This document shows, one piece after another, positions 20,919 to 33,377 of a stretch of 64,000 nt of DNA (positions within the stretch are counted from its first letter, which is position 1; each line of letters opens with the position of its first letter). A program made the position numbers and the translations under genes. Below the pieces are notes generated by a model. That model worked only from the letters and a program-made list of their open reading frames with translations. It was not told the origin of the DNA and did no database searches. Source of the stretch: Dasypus novemcinctus (lineage: Eukaryota > Chordata > Mammalia > Cingulata > Dasypodidae); contig NC_080698.1 of the NCBI RefSeq assembly GCF_030445035.2, positions 1,743,501-1,807,500 on the forward strand, written 5' to 3'.

Positions 20919-22575
20919 GCATCTAAAAGGAAAAAATATCTAGGAATAAATTGAAACAAGGAGGTGAAAAATTGTACACTGAAAACTTGTGCACAGCAGA
21001 ACATTGCCGAAAGAAATTAAAGAAGATTTAGATAAATGGAAAGAAATCCCTTGTTTGTAGATTGGAAGACTTAATGCTGTTGAGATGTCAGTAATACCCA
21101 GAGTGATCTACAGATTCAACATAATTCCTATCAAAATGTCCAATAGCCTCTTTTGCAGAAATGTAAAAGCCAATCCTCAGATTCATATGGAATTGCAAGG
21201 GGACCCAAATATACTATACCATCTCAAAAAAGAAGATTAAAGGTGGAGGACATACACTTCCCAATTTCAAAACTTTCTAAAAATCAGAGTAATCCAAATA
21301 CTGTCATACTAGCTAGACATATAGATAAATGGAATAGAACTGAGATCCAGAAACAAATCCATACATCTATGGCCAATTGATTTTTAACAAGGATACTAAG
21401 TCTATTCAGTAGGAAAAGAATAGTCTTTTCAACACATCGTACTGAGAAAATTGGATATCCACATGCAAAAGAATGAAATTAGAATTCTACCTCACACCTG
21501 ATGCAAAAATTAACTCAAAATGGATCAATGGCATAAATATAAGAGCTAAAAGAATAAAACTCTTAGGAAAAAACACAGGGGGATATCTTCATGACCATGG
21601 ATTTGGCAATGAATTCTTAGGTCTGATACCAAAAGCACAAGCAACAAAAGAACAAGTAGATAAATTGTATTTTGTCAAAATTAAAAACTCTTGTGCATCA
21701 AAGGACATTATAAACAAATCGCATATATAAAAAGAGTTTAATATCCAAAATACATAAACTCCTACAGTTCAACATCAAAAAGACAACCCAATTTTTTAAA
21801 ATGGCAAAGGAGAAATACAAATGTCAATAAGTACATAAAAAGATGCTCAACATCATTAGTCATTAGGGAAATGCAAATCAAAACCACAATGATATATCAC
21901 TCACATCCAATCGGATGGCTATTTTTTTCCAGTGGAAAATAACAAGTGTTGATGAAGATGTCAAGAAATTGGAACCCTTGTGCATTGCTGGAGGGAATGT
22001 AAAATGGTGCAACCACTGTGAAAAGTGGTTTGGCAGTTCCTCAAAAAAATTAGGCATAGAATTTCCATATGACCTGGGAATTCCACTCCAAATTATGTGC
22101 CCCAAATAATCAAAAACAGGGACTCAAACAGACACTTGTATGCCAATATTTATAGCAGCCTTATTCACAATAGCCAAAGGGTGAAACAAACCAAACGTCC
22201 ATCAACTGATGAATGGATAGACAAAATATGAGGCATATGATGGAATATTATTCAGCCATATTAAGTATGAAGTTTTCACACATGCTACAACTGGACGAAC
22301 CTTGAAAACATTATGCTACATGAAATAAGCCAGACACAAAAGGGCAAATATTATGATTCCACTTACATGAAATGTCTAGAATAAGCAAATTCCTAGGGAG
22401 AGAAAGTAGATTAGAAGTTACCAGGGGATGGAGGGAGGGGGAAATCAGGTGTTATTGATTCATGGATACAGAGTTTCTTTTTGGGGTCATGAAAATTTTC
22501 GTAATAGATAGTGGTGATTATTGCACAACATAATGAATGTAATTAACGCCATTGAATTGTACACTTAAAAATGGT

Positions 22576-22968
22576 TAGGGAAGCAGATGTGGCTCAAGCA
22601 ATTGGGCTCCATCTACCAATATGGCGAGTCCTGGGTTTGGTTCCAGGAACCTCCTGGTGAAAGTGAGCTGGTCTGTGTGGCACAGAGAGCTGGCACAACA
22701 AGACAACACAACAAAAAAGAGACCCAGAGGAGCAACAGTGAGAGATGCAGCAAACCAGGGAGCTAAGGTGGCTCAAGCGATTGAGCGCCTCTCTCCCACA
22801 TCAGAAGGTCCCAGGATCAGTTCCCAGTGCCTCCTAAAGATGAGAAGAGAAGACAAGCAGATAGAGAAGAACATACAGTGAATGGACAGACATCAGACAG
22901 TGAGTGCAAGCAGTGGGAGGGGTGGGGGGAAATAAATAAATAATTTTTTTTTTAAAAGGTTAAAGTGG
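22576..22968 (+). mobile_element. Second DAS-type SINE family, two tRNA-like units
   Basis: Two related heads in tandem: 'gaagcagatgtggctcaagc' at 22580 and 'gctaaggtggctcaagcgatt' at about 22762, each followed by a B-box-like segment ('gggtttggttcc', 'ggatcagttcc') and 'gtgcctcct'. The tail is 'gaaataaataaat' plus T/A. It is inserted in the 3' UTR of the old L1 with duplication AAAATGGTTA / AAAAGGTTAA. This dimeric layout differs from the long-bodied copies elsewhere. Confidence 0.85.
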
Positions 22969-23279
22969 TGAAATGTATGTTATTTATGTTACCACAATAA
23001 AATAAAAACAAGTCCTCCATTGTGTCCTATATACCATTCTCCATGGATTCCCTCTGTAATTACCCCTTTCTTCTGAATACTGATTTTCTTCATCTCTATT
23101 GGATCATGTTCATCATATAGAAACATTCTCTAGTTATCTCTCATCTTTCAGAAAGAAGAAAATTCCTCTTGTTCTCACAGCCCTTTCAGCTACTTAACAG
23201 CATACTTAGTATCCACTGGGATATCTAAGAGACTCTCAGAATAAACTGAAGTAGAAACCTTGACCCTGACCTCTTTCCC

Positions 23280-23557
23280 CAGTCTGCCTTACCTACATAA
23301 ATGGCACCATCCACAAGAACCTTTGAGTCTTCACTTCCTTCTCTGCGCCTACTCACATCCAATCCAATCAAGTTGTGTTGTTTCTACTTGCAAGTATATC
23401 TCATAGTCACCCTTCCCCCTCATCTCCTGATCAGTCCAACCTGGTCCAAGTACCATTATCTTTCACCCCCAATGGTGAAAGATAGTAGCACCCCAATGGT
23501 CCTCTTGTGTCCACTCAGCTCCCAGAAGCCAAAGGATTCTTTATAAAATCCAGATGA
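23280..23557 (+). repeat. LINE L2 fragment, first part
   Basis: 'cctacataaatggcaccatcc', 'cacatccaatccaatcaag' and 'ctacttgcaagtatatctc' follow the order of the L2 consensus. It is interrupted near 23558 and resumes near 23840. Confidence 0.7.
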
Positions 23558-23838
23558 GATCAAGTAAATAGTCTCCAAAACCTGCTGCGATCAGCTCAGC
23601 GATAGGTTGGCTCGAAGGGAAGGCAATGAAGAACTTTATGAAATAAAGGGACAGAGAGAGACACAAAAGAGGAGATAAAGACGGGACCAGGGGACTCATA
23701 GCTTCTGGAACTGAGAGCCTCAACCCTAGTTTCCACCTTGTATTTATTGGAAAGTACCAAGCAGGTGTTTGCTGTTAGAACTGCAACATCATCTATAATA
23801 GTGAACAACTGCAACATCTACAATAAGGAACAGGTAAG
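23558..23838. other. Insert within L2, possibly a short LTR
   Basis: About 280 bp splits the L2. It includes a near-repeat of 'aactgcaacatct' at about 23780 and 23809, about 30 bp apart. Family not recognised. A small antisense LTR is one possibility. Confidence 0.35.
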
Positions 23839-24180
23839 CCAGTTTCCCACAACAGAAACCTAGAGGCTTCCCATTGCCCTTAACATCAATTCCAAACATC
23901 GCAAAGGCTTGGAGGATGCCCCATGACCTGTGTCCTGTCCTCACCGCCTGCCTGCGTCTCCCGACTGCAGCTCCAGCCACCCTCGTCTCCTGCCTTGGTC
24001 CGTTAGCACTGGCTGTTCACTTGTCTCTGGTGTTCTGCCCACACCCAGCCCCTCTTGTCACCCACTTTCAGCTCAAACTTCCTGTAAAGGAGGCCATTCC
24101 TGAGCACCTCATCTAAATAAGCCCCCCCACCCATCACCAACATGGCACCCTGTATTTTGCTTTCTTCATAATACCTCTAT
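23839..24180 (+). repeat. LINE L2 fragment, second part
   Basis: 'agaggcttcccattgccctt', 'gcactggctgttcacttgtc', and 'aggccattcctgagcacc' match the 3' part of L2 in order, resuming where the first part stops. Confidence 0.72.
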
Positions 24181-25962
24181 CCAAAAAGATCTTGCTCATT
24201 ATTTGTTTTTGTTGGTTTACTTCCCATCTCCCCATCGCTAACGTGCAAGTGGCACTGGAGGGAGATGCTGTCGTGCCTCACCATAGCCCCTGGGCACTCG
24301 GTTTCCCGTGCGTGCGCCGGGATGCTCTGACGTCGCACATCTGGCCTCTGCTGACGGGCCTGCGTGGGGCACAATGGAAGCACAGCCCTTCTACATCCGC
24401 AAGTGGTGTCCACGGGGAGAGAATGGGTGATTGTGAAGGTGGTGGGAAGTTTGACTAAATGCAGGAAAAGCTGCATTCCTTCTTCATACCATAACAGTGG
24501 TGGATTCCAGACTTCTTAACAACCTGATTGTGAGAGGCAAAAATAGAAAGCTAATCAAATAAGTCCAATATAATATTTTGCTATTTGGGGGTAGAAAAGG
24601 AGTTTTTATACAGGACCCCCAAACCACAAACTCTAAGGGCACAAATTGATGGTCTGGTCTTGATTAAAATTAAAGACTTCTGTTATATGAAAAACACACT
24701 AGACAGAGTTAACAGACAAGAGAAGACATAACAAGCCTTAAACCAACAAAAAGTTTAGAGCTAGATTCTAGAATACAGGAGGGACGCTTGCAAATCATCA
24801 GGACAGGCTTTTTATACTTTAGGGTGGCTGTTTCCCCATAATGCTTATCAGAGGGTCTCCACCACCCCCTCCATTTCTTAAATGTTCAAAGGCCTCCCAC
24901 CTTTAAAACTTAATTGATTTGGCAAAAAAAAATTTAATTTCAGTTTTGCGAAAATAAATAAATATAAATAAAACCTAAAACAATGACAATAAACAAAAGT
25001 GAAAGACAAAAGGAAAGAAATGTTTTCAACACACATCAAAGGGTTACTATCTTACAAATTGATTCTTGAAAAGCACATGACTATCACCCCTTCAGGAAAG
25101 ATAGAAAATAAAATAGATATCCTTTAGCTACACTTTGAAGGGGACAGCTTTATATATTCCTGGATGTTAGAACTACAGATCATTAAACAAAAGATTACAG
25201 CCCTTTTTTTATGATCATCTCTGTAGAATGTCTTCATTGCAGATCTTTTGGAAAACATAAAGCACAGAAAAACCCAAAGAAAAGAATGAGAGTTACCTGT
25301 AATTCCATCCATGCAAGGAAACCATTGTATGATTCAGTGTCTAACGTTATAGCCTTTTTTCCTTGGCATCGTCAGTTTTATCATGAAAGTAGGCGTGGTC
25401 TGTCCATCTTATTCCATAACCCATTGGGAGATTTCTCTCTCCCATTGACAGCTCCCCACGCCGCTCACTGCTCTTCCTCTGAGGGTGACAGCCCCTTCCC
25501 AGGGCGCTGCCCCTGGCTCGGCCTGCTCAGGCACAGGGGGCTGGCAAGTCCCCTGTAGCTTGGAGTAGTCACTCTGGAGCCAGGCGGATGGGAGTTTGAA
25601 TCCTGGATGTCCCTCAGGGCTGAGGCTTGCACAAGTCACCAACCTCCCGGGGCGCGGATAGCTCGCTGGAGCTCGGGGTGGAGCAGCGTCCCTCTCTCCA
25701 GGGTGCTCCTGAGCATGCAGGGACAGTGCTCCCACAGGGCTGCTCGCTGCTGGCCCAGCCACCGGCCCACGCCCCCTACCTCCCTTCCCAGTCTCTCTGG
25801 CTGCAGCTGGGCGAGAGGGGCTTGGGGCCCAGCGGGCAGGGCATGCCTGACAGGAGCCCTGGCTCTGGGGGGGCATGGAGCTCCAGGGGTCCTAGGATGC
25901 TGTCCTGTGCAGGAAGGGGGGTGTCGGTGCCCACTGAAGGGCTGCAAGCAGAGGGCGAGGCG
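24181..25962. other. Unannotated sequence with old L1-like traces
   Basis: 24.64-24.73 kb ('aaaattaaagacttctgttatatgaaaaacac') looks like a decayed ORF2 piece, and 24.9-25.1 kb is A-rich and may belong to it. 25.4-25.96 kb is GC-rich with overlapping open frames on both strands but no recognised protein. No gene supported. Confidence 0.4.
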
Positions 25963-26364
25963 TGGTCGGCTTTTATAAGGGGGCTTGTCTGGGGTAAAGA
26001 CTTACAGTCCCAAGGCCCTAAAGAGTCCAGCTCAGGGCACCGTAAGAAGTGCTTTCCCACCAAGGTCCACAGCCACGTGTTGAAGGAAGATGGTGGAGAC
26101 CTCACCTGGACTCTCCCTCCCCTCCGGCCGCCTCTTCCTTTTTAGCTCGATGGGCCCAGCCTCCTGGGGCTCTGTGCTCTAATGACCCTTTGGTCCTCTC
26201 TCTCCTGGGTTTGTTTCTTTCTAGGCCTCCTAGGTCAGTCTCGGCTGCTCTGCTCTCTTCCCATCAGCTGTGAGCTGTCAGATGAATGGCTCAGCTCTCC
26301 CCAGGTCTCGGCTCCTTGAGCCTCTCCTTTCTGTCACGTGGTGGGATCAAAAATGATAGAGCTC

Positions 26365-27745
26365 AGGACAACCAGTGAGATGGTGACGGAGTGAGGAGCT
26401 CCTAGACTCAGCTCCTGCTACAGGGCAGTCAGCAAACACCCAGAGCTCTCTGAGCTAGCTGGAGCACCTGTTTGGGGGCTCCAGGAGGCCAGAAGGGCAT
26501 CTTGCCACATCCTTGAAGAAAGGAAGAAGGAGGCTGCCCCTGCAGAGAAGACTTGTAAGCAGAGGCTCCAGGCCCAGAGGCCGGTGCCCATCCTCCACCA
26601 GAGGCACAAGCTGCCTTGGAGCTGTTCCACGGCTGGAACTGGAAGCTCCACTTCCCCAAAATGGGGAAGGAAGAGATGATTGGGCACCAACTTCAGCTAC
26701 TGATGAGTAAATTCGGTGGGCTGCAGTATAATCCTGAGAGCAGCTAAAGTTTGAGCCTGTCCAAGTCAGAAAGAGGCTGGGAGCTGCCATCTTAACTCCA
26801 CGCCTGGCATGAGGGGAAGCAGGGTGGACTGAGAATCCCAGTGCTAGTGAGGACCAGCTTCTTCTCACCCAGGTCAGATTGCAGCTCCAGCCTAGGCCCC
26901 AGTGCCACCTCCAGCAGGGAGGAAGCTGCGGGGACCTGCGCCAGCCTCTCCAAGAAATCACCAACCAAGCTGCAGAGGCCAGTGATTATCCTACTTTGGC
27001 AGCACGAGCTGCCCCAGGAGCTATTCTGTGGCTGGAAATTAAGCTCCACTTCCCAGTAACAGGAAAGTAGGAGACCGTGGGCTACCGATTTCAGCTACTT
27101 TTTGGTGGACTAGGCTGGCTAAGATATAACCCTGTGAACAGCTGGGGTGTGACTCTGTCCAGATTGGAGGGAGGCCAATGGCCACCATTTTGGCTCCACC
27201 CCCAGGATGAGGGGAAGCCAGAGGCTGACCAAAAATCACAGTGACGGTAGGAACCTGTTTCTTTCACCCAGATGGTCCTGTAGCCCTAGACTAGGCTTCA
27301 GCCCTGCCTCTGGCAGGGAGGAGGCTGAGAAGCCCTGCACCAGCCTATCCAGGTAACTGCAGGTACCTTTGGCTGGCACAGACTGAATAATCAGAAGTCT
27401 ACTGGGGCAACTGCGGTCATCTTGGACCTGCACCACATAGATTGCTGCCCACACCTGCAGCTCCATCCCAGCCCCAGGCAGGGGAGAAAGGGACATGAAA
27501 CTTCATCAGTCTTTCTGGGAAACTACAATCTAGACCTGCACCAGCTGGATTATTCCACACAGCTGTGACTCTGTCCCTACCCCTGGCAAAGGAGAAAGTT
27601 GGGAGAAGCTTCATTGGTCCCTGGGGCAAAGAGGGCAGCTTGAGTCTCCACAGCTCATAGTACCAATTATATCCTTGGCTCCTACTGCACAACCAGCAAG
27701 GGAGAAAGGGCAGGAAGCCCTAAACTAAAGAGAAAAACTGCACCC
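26365..27745 (+). promoter_or_regulatory. L1 5' UTR with internal tandem units
   Basis: Two diverged units of about 398 bp can be aligned: 'acaagctgcc..ggagctgttc..ggctggaact' near 26606 with 'acgagctgcc..ggagctattc..ggctggaaat' near 27004, and 'cttcagctact' at 26691 with 'tttcagctact' at 27090. A third partial unit follows at about 27247. Further on, three units of about 110 bp start near 27423, 27532 and 27643 ('gacctgcacca'). YY1-like GCCATCTT and ACCATTTTGG occur at matching places. This resembles monomer-type L1 promoters. Confidence 0.65.
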
Positions 27746-28142
27746 AGAATAAATACTCTAGTCAGTCAGGTGCCAAGACACCAACCAAAAATTACAATCC
27801 ATGCCAAGAAACAGGAAGATATGGCCCAGTTAAAGGAACAAGATAAGTCTCCAGAGGACATAAAGGAGTTGAGACAACTAATCATACATGTTCAAACAAA
27901 TATCCTTAATAAATTCAATGAGATGGCTAAAGAGATTAAGGGTATTAAGAAGGCACTGGATGAGCACAAAGAAGAATTTAAAAGCATACATAGAAAAACA
28001 GCAGATCTTATGGGAACGAAAGGTGCAATCAATGAAATTTAAAAAACATTGGAATCATATAATAGCGGATTTGAGGAGACAGAAAGATTGGTGAGCTTGA
28101 AGAAATGGCCTCTGAAAGTGAACATACAAAAGAACAGATGGG

Positions 28143-29191
28143 TTCAACTGGGAGAGAGTGGCCTATTCAACAAATGGTGTCTGGAGAACTGGATAGCCAT
28201 ATGTAGAAGAATGAAAGAGGATTACCATCTCACACCTTATACAAAGATCAACTCAAGATGGATCAAAGACCTAAATATAAGAGCCAAGACCATAAAAACC
28301 TTAGAAAGCAGTGTAGGGAAACATCTACAGGACCTTGTAATAGGAAATGGATTTATGAATATCTCACCAAAAGCACGAGCAGCAAAAGAACTAATAGATA
28401 AATGGGACTTCCTCAAAATTAAAGCCTTCTGCACCTCAAAGGAGTTTATCAAGAAAGTAAAAAGGGAGCCCACACAGTGGGAGAAAATATTTGGCAATCA
28501 TATATCTGATAAGAAACTTATAACTTGCATATATAAAGAACTCCTATATCTTGAAAATAAAAAGATAAACAACCCATTTAAAAAATGGGAAAAAGACTTA
28601 AACAGACACTTCTCCGAAGAAGAAATACAAATGGCAAGAAAGCACATGAAAAAATGTTCCAAATCTCTAGCTATCAGGGAAATGCAAATCAAAACTACAA
28701 TGAGATACCATCTTACACCCATAAGATTGGCAGCTATGAAAAAAACAGAAGAATACAAGTGCTGGAGAGGATGTGAAGGAAGGGGAACACTCATCCACTG
28801 CTGGTGGGAATGCAGAAGGATCCAACCATTCTGGAGGACAGTATGGCGGTTTCTCAAAAAACTAGCCATAGATTTGCCATATGACCCAGCAATACCACTG
28901 CTGGGTATATACCCAGCAGAACTGAAAACAAGGACACAAACCGATATATGTACACCAATGTTCATAGCAGCATTGTTCACTATTGCCAAAAGCTGGAATC
29001 AACCCAAATGCCCATCAACAGATGAGTGGATCAATAAAATGTGGTATATACACACAATGGAATACTACTCGGCTGTAAGAACAAACACACTACAAACACA
29101 TGTGATAACATGGATGAATCTTGAGAACCTTATGTTGAGTGAAGCAACCCAGACATTGAAGGACAAATACTACATGACCTCAATGATATGA
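28143..29191 (+). pseudogene. L1 ORF2 C-terminal region, truncated
   Basis: About 349 codons, uninterrupted to the stop at 29191. Recognisable blocks are [55 protein letters not shown] and [20 protein letters not shown], the conserved C-terminal part downstream of the reverse transcriptase. Endonuclease and reverse transcriptase domains are absent because of 5' truncation. The frame is by chance open backwards into the older L1, without an ATG at its start. Confidence 0.85.
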
Positions 29192-31990
29192 AATAAACAA
29201 GCTGCCCTAGATAGCAAGAGACTGAACGATAGGCTTACAGGAAATCGGAGGGTGGAGGAAGGATATGAGCCGATGTCTGCAGGGGTGGAATTTAAGACGA
29301 GATGGTGGTAAGTATGAACACAAAGAAGAGATAAAAGTGGGGCAAGGGGTTGCCTTTGGTTGGGGCTTTGCGGGTTTGAGGGTGGCTGGGGAGGGACGGA
29401 TGGGTAACGTTGCCCAAAAGTGGGGGGAGGGAGGGGTAGCATACGAACACAGGAGAGGGTCAGGTGTTGGTGGAGAGTAAAATGCCGAGAAAATCATATC
29501 AAAATATAATAAAGAGGGTTACCTGTTTAGAATGCTCGGAGGGGAGGGTCTGATGCAGGACGGGCTCCTGGGGAATGTCTAAATGCTCATTCTGCCAGAG
29601 TGGGTGACACCATGGGGTAGAAACCCAAGTAGTGAGAGTGGGGGTGGACCCACATCCTGGGGAGGACTAATGCCATCAAATAGAGGGAACGGTATCCCTC
29701 GAGAGAAAGGGTGGCTCCCAGGGCATTGGGGCAGTTGAGCAAGTTAGGCCCTGAACACTATTCTATCTATCTCTGGAAGTGGCTCCTCAGGAAACGGAGG
29801 TTGGCTGTCACTGTGGGCACCAAGGTGGAAGGGAAAATGGACGTTAAATGTGTGGAACCAAAGTAAATAGGGGGTAAGAGAGGAGTTTCTTGAGAGTACA
29901 CAAGGATGGTTATAAAACATGTAATATTACACCATAACATATAGGAGATGACAGACTGATAATGTAAACCATAATGTAAAACATAGGATAACTAAAAATG
30001 TAAAGAACTGTGTATCCTAAAGTATGCACCATAATGTAAGCGCAGATGTCACCTTGTTAGAAAGCTAATGTCTCAGACTCTGTACATCACTTTAAGTAAA
30101 TATGATATGAATAGGGCGTAAGAGTATCACTGTGGAAGGGAAAAGGTTTTCTGGTGGATGTGTGGGAGTGCTGTATATTATATATATACATTGCTGTGGT
30201 CTAGGACTCCTGTGAAGAAAAGCTGAATAATTGGGGGGGGGGGGGTGGAAAAGAAAAAGAAAAAGATAGGATGTGGAATTTTTTCAAGTCAACATTCTTT
30301 ATCTAAGTTCTTTATCTAACTTTATCCAAGTTCTTTATCTATCCTTTAAACCCATCGCTATATGCCATTCCCTAGTAAGGGACCATGACATTATATTGGG
30401 CTTCAAATTTCGGGGAGTTCTGGATCACAGAGTGTTTCAACAATGGCAATGGAGGGATACTGGTATGGGATACCAATGACAGGTGATATATGGCTGACAG
30501 GGAGCTGTACAGAACATATGTCCAGGGTGCATGGTAATGTTTGGATATACTCATAGTGGCAACAATTAAAAACCACAGTAGGGGGGGTACTGGGTTCCTG
30601 GCCAGTGGTGCTCTGTCGTGGTCCCTAGGGGAGCAGCGACAGTCTCCCAGGTACAGTGGCGGGGACCGGGAGGGAGTGAGGGTTCAACAGTGAGCCCCTG
30701 ATGCTAATGACTATGCTTGTGAGCTGATAAACCTAAAATAAGAACAAGGCCTAGAGCAACATTGTGCCTGGGAATTTCCTCCTGTCAGCCTTCATGTTAC
30801 TCAAATGTGGCCAGTCTCGAAGCCAAACTCAGCATGTAAATGCAATGCCTTCCCCCCAGCGTGGGACATGACACCCGGGGATGAGCCTCCCTGGCAACGA
30901 GGGACCACTATCAACTACCAACTGATGATGCAACTGGAAAATGACCTTATACGGAAGGTTCAATGCGGATCAGCAGAATATCCATGTCTACATAAAATAC
31001 CATGACTTTAAAATGCTGTTTGACCTAAAGTAAGGGGGAAATGGAAAGGAGAAATGAGTCTATATGGCTACGAGTTTCTAAAAAAGAGTCTGGAGGCTGG
31101 CAGAAGGATTGCCCTCATGCACAACTGAGAAGAGTCAGAGAGACAGATAAAGCAGATACAACCCCCAGATATTGGTTCCTTTGAGGGCTAAAGAGACCCA
31201 TGGGAGTTATGGTCATGGCCGATGGGGTTAACTACCAGGGCAGATGGCCCCTCTTTGGAAATGGTGTTTATGTGTGATGAATCTGGACTCAGATGGGATC
31301 TCCCTTCATAAGACTTTCATGCTAATGTGCTGGAGGTGCAGTTAATGTTGGGGTTTAAGATATATTTAGGGGATTTGAATCTCTGGACTGACAATGTGAT
31401 AGCCAGGTCCTGAGCCTCAACAGACTCCAGCACCTACAATCTGATCTATTGGACTTACCACACTCAGCTAAGATGGAGTTGAAGAAGGACAACCACCACA
31501 CCATGGAGCCTAGAGTGATTACAACTGAAAATGGGAGGATTGCATCCAGCATCCATGTGGAATCTGAGCCTCCTCTTGACATAGAGGTGCAATGGACACA
31601 ACCAATCCAATGTCCACATAGAAGAGGTGGCATTGGATTGGGAAAAGTGGACATGGTGGACGATGGGTATGGGGAAAGGCAGGAAGAGATGAGAGGTGGA
31701 GGCGTCTTTGGGACATGGAGCTGCCCTGGATGGTGCTTCAGAGGTAATCACCGGACATTGTAAATCCTCACAGGGCCCACTGGATGGAATGGAGGAGAGT
31801 ATGGGCCATGATGTGAACCATTGTCTATGAGGTGCAGAGGTGCCCAAAGATGTACTTACCAAATCCAATGGATGTGTCATGATGATGGGAACGAGTGTTG
31901 TTGGGGGGGGAGAGGGGGGGTGGGGGGGTGGGGTTGAATGGGACCTCACATATATATTTTTAATGTAATATTATTACAAAGTCAATAAAA
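29192..31990 (+). other. Very long L1 3' UTR
   Basis: From the ORF2 stop to poly(A). Landmarks shared with the L1 at 41.2-42.7 kb are 'aactcagcatgtaaatgca', 'gggacatgac', 'agggatgagc' and 'catccatgtggaatct', which show that it is true L1 3' UTR. It contains G13 at 30233-30245 and a G-run cluster at 31898-31935. Confidence 0.8.
31898..31935 (+). other. G-run cluster in L1 3' UTR (G-quadruplex candidate)
   Basis: Runs of about nine, seven, seven and four G separated by one to three bases. A polypurine, G-quadruplex-forming tract near the 3' end is a known feature of mammalian L1s. Confidence 0.7.
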
Positions 31991-33377
31991 AAAAAAAGAT
32001 GACACACACACACACACACACAAAAAAAAAAGGAACAGATGGGGAAAAGAATGGAAAAAATTGAACAAGGTCTTAGAGAACTAAACGACAGCAAGAGATG
32101 TGCAAACATATGTGTCATGGGTGTCCCAGAAGGAGAAGAGAAGGGAAAAGGGGCAGAAGAAATATTTGAAAAATAATGGTATAAAATTTCCCAACCCTAC
32201 TGAAGGACATAGATATCCATGTCCAAGAAGCACACTGAAAAAATCTGAATATACCAACTCCAAGACACATATTCATCAGAATGTCAAATGCCAAAGACAA
32301 AGAGAGAATTCTGAGAACAGCAAGAAAAAAGCAGTGCATAACATATAAGGGATACCCAATAAGATTAAGTGCTGATTTCTCACCAGAAACCATGGAGGCA
32401 AGAAGAGAGAGGTCTGATATATTTAAGATACTATAAGAGAAAAACTTCCAGCCAAGAATCTTATATCCAGCAAGACTGTCTTTCAAAAATGAGGGCAAGA
32501 TTAGAATATTCAGAGATAAATCAAAACTGAGAGAAATTCTAAGCAAGAGATCAGATTTTCAGGAAATACTAAAGGATGTGCTAGAGTTAAAAAGAAAAGA
32601 CAGGAGAGAGAGACCTGGAAGAGAGTCTCGAAATAAAGATTATATCAATAAAAGTAAACAAAAGTGTCGAAAGAGTGGTAAAAATAAAATGACAGGTAAA
32701 ACCCAAATAGTCAGGAATGAGCTTAAACAACGATGTAAAGCACTTGTATTCATAAAATTGCAACTCAATGTTAAAAGAAATAAAAAAAAGTCCTAAATGA
32801 CTGGAAGAACATTCCATGCTCATGAATTGGAAGACTAAATATCACTAAGATGTCAATTCTACTCAATTGATACACAGATTTAGTGTAATCCTGATAAAAA
32901 TTCCACCAGCATTTTTTTTAATTGAAAACACTATTATCAAATTTATTTGGAAGAGTAAGGGGTCCTGAATAGCCAGAAACATCATAAAAAGGAAAAGCAA
33001 ACTCTCCTCTCTAGACTTTAAATCATATTTTCTAGCTATAGTGGTAAAAACAGAGTGATACTGGCATAAAGACAGACACATAGACCAATGGAACCAAACT
33101 GATGGTTCAGAAACAGACCCTCACATGTGTGGTCAAGTGATTTTTGACTAGCCTGTCAAACCTACACAGCTCGGATAGAACAGTCCACTCAACAAATGGT
33201 GCTGAAAGAACTGGATGTCCATAGCCAAAAGAGGGAAAGAGGACCCCTATCTCACACATTATCCAAAAATTAGCTCAAAATGCATCAAAAACCTAAAACT
33301 AAAGTAAGAACCATAAAACTTCTAGAAGAAATTATAAGAAAATATCTTCAAGACCTGGTGATAGGTGGTAGATTCTT

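Larger units (their letters stand above)
13520..23012 (+). mobile_element. Old L1 (L1M type), split by nested insertions
   Basis: L1 pieces appear in consensus order on the + strand: 5' UTR-like (about 13.52-14.1 kb), ORF1 end ('gtcccagaaggagaaag', 'gatttcttatccagataccatgaa', 14.1-14.7 kb), inter-ORF and early ORF2 (14.7-15.13 kb), middle ORF2 (15.95-16.5 and 16.93-17.02 kb), reverse-transcriptase region (17.37-17.92 kb), ORF2 C-terminal part (20.92-22.3 kb) and 3' UTR to about 23.01 kb. ORF1 and part of ORF2 carry deletions, and all frames are broken. Each gap between pieces is explained by a separate inserted element listed here. The divergence indicates an ancient, dead copy. Confidence 0.85.
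28143..32030 (+). mobile_element. Younger 5'-truncated L1 nested in ORF1 of the older L1
   Basis: The older ORF1 stops at '...aaaagaacagatggg' (ending near 28142) and resumes at 'aaaaggaacagatgggg' (about 32028-32043), which is the target duplication. The insert starts in the middle of ORF2 ([11 protein letters not shown]), keeps the rest of ORF2 open to 29191, then has a 3' UTR of about 2.8 kb and poly(A) plus an AC run at about 31987-32030. The open C-terminal ORF2 suggests it is the youngest L1 in the window. Confidence 0.85.

Noticed and set aside
28049..29191. A 380-codon chimeric gene joining L1 ORF1 and ORF2
   Set aside because: The frame is open across the junction by chance. It begins without an ATG, and the junction is an insertion point with target duplication, not a splice or a designed fusion.
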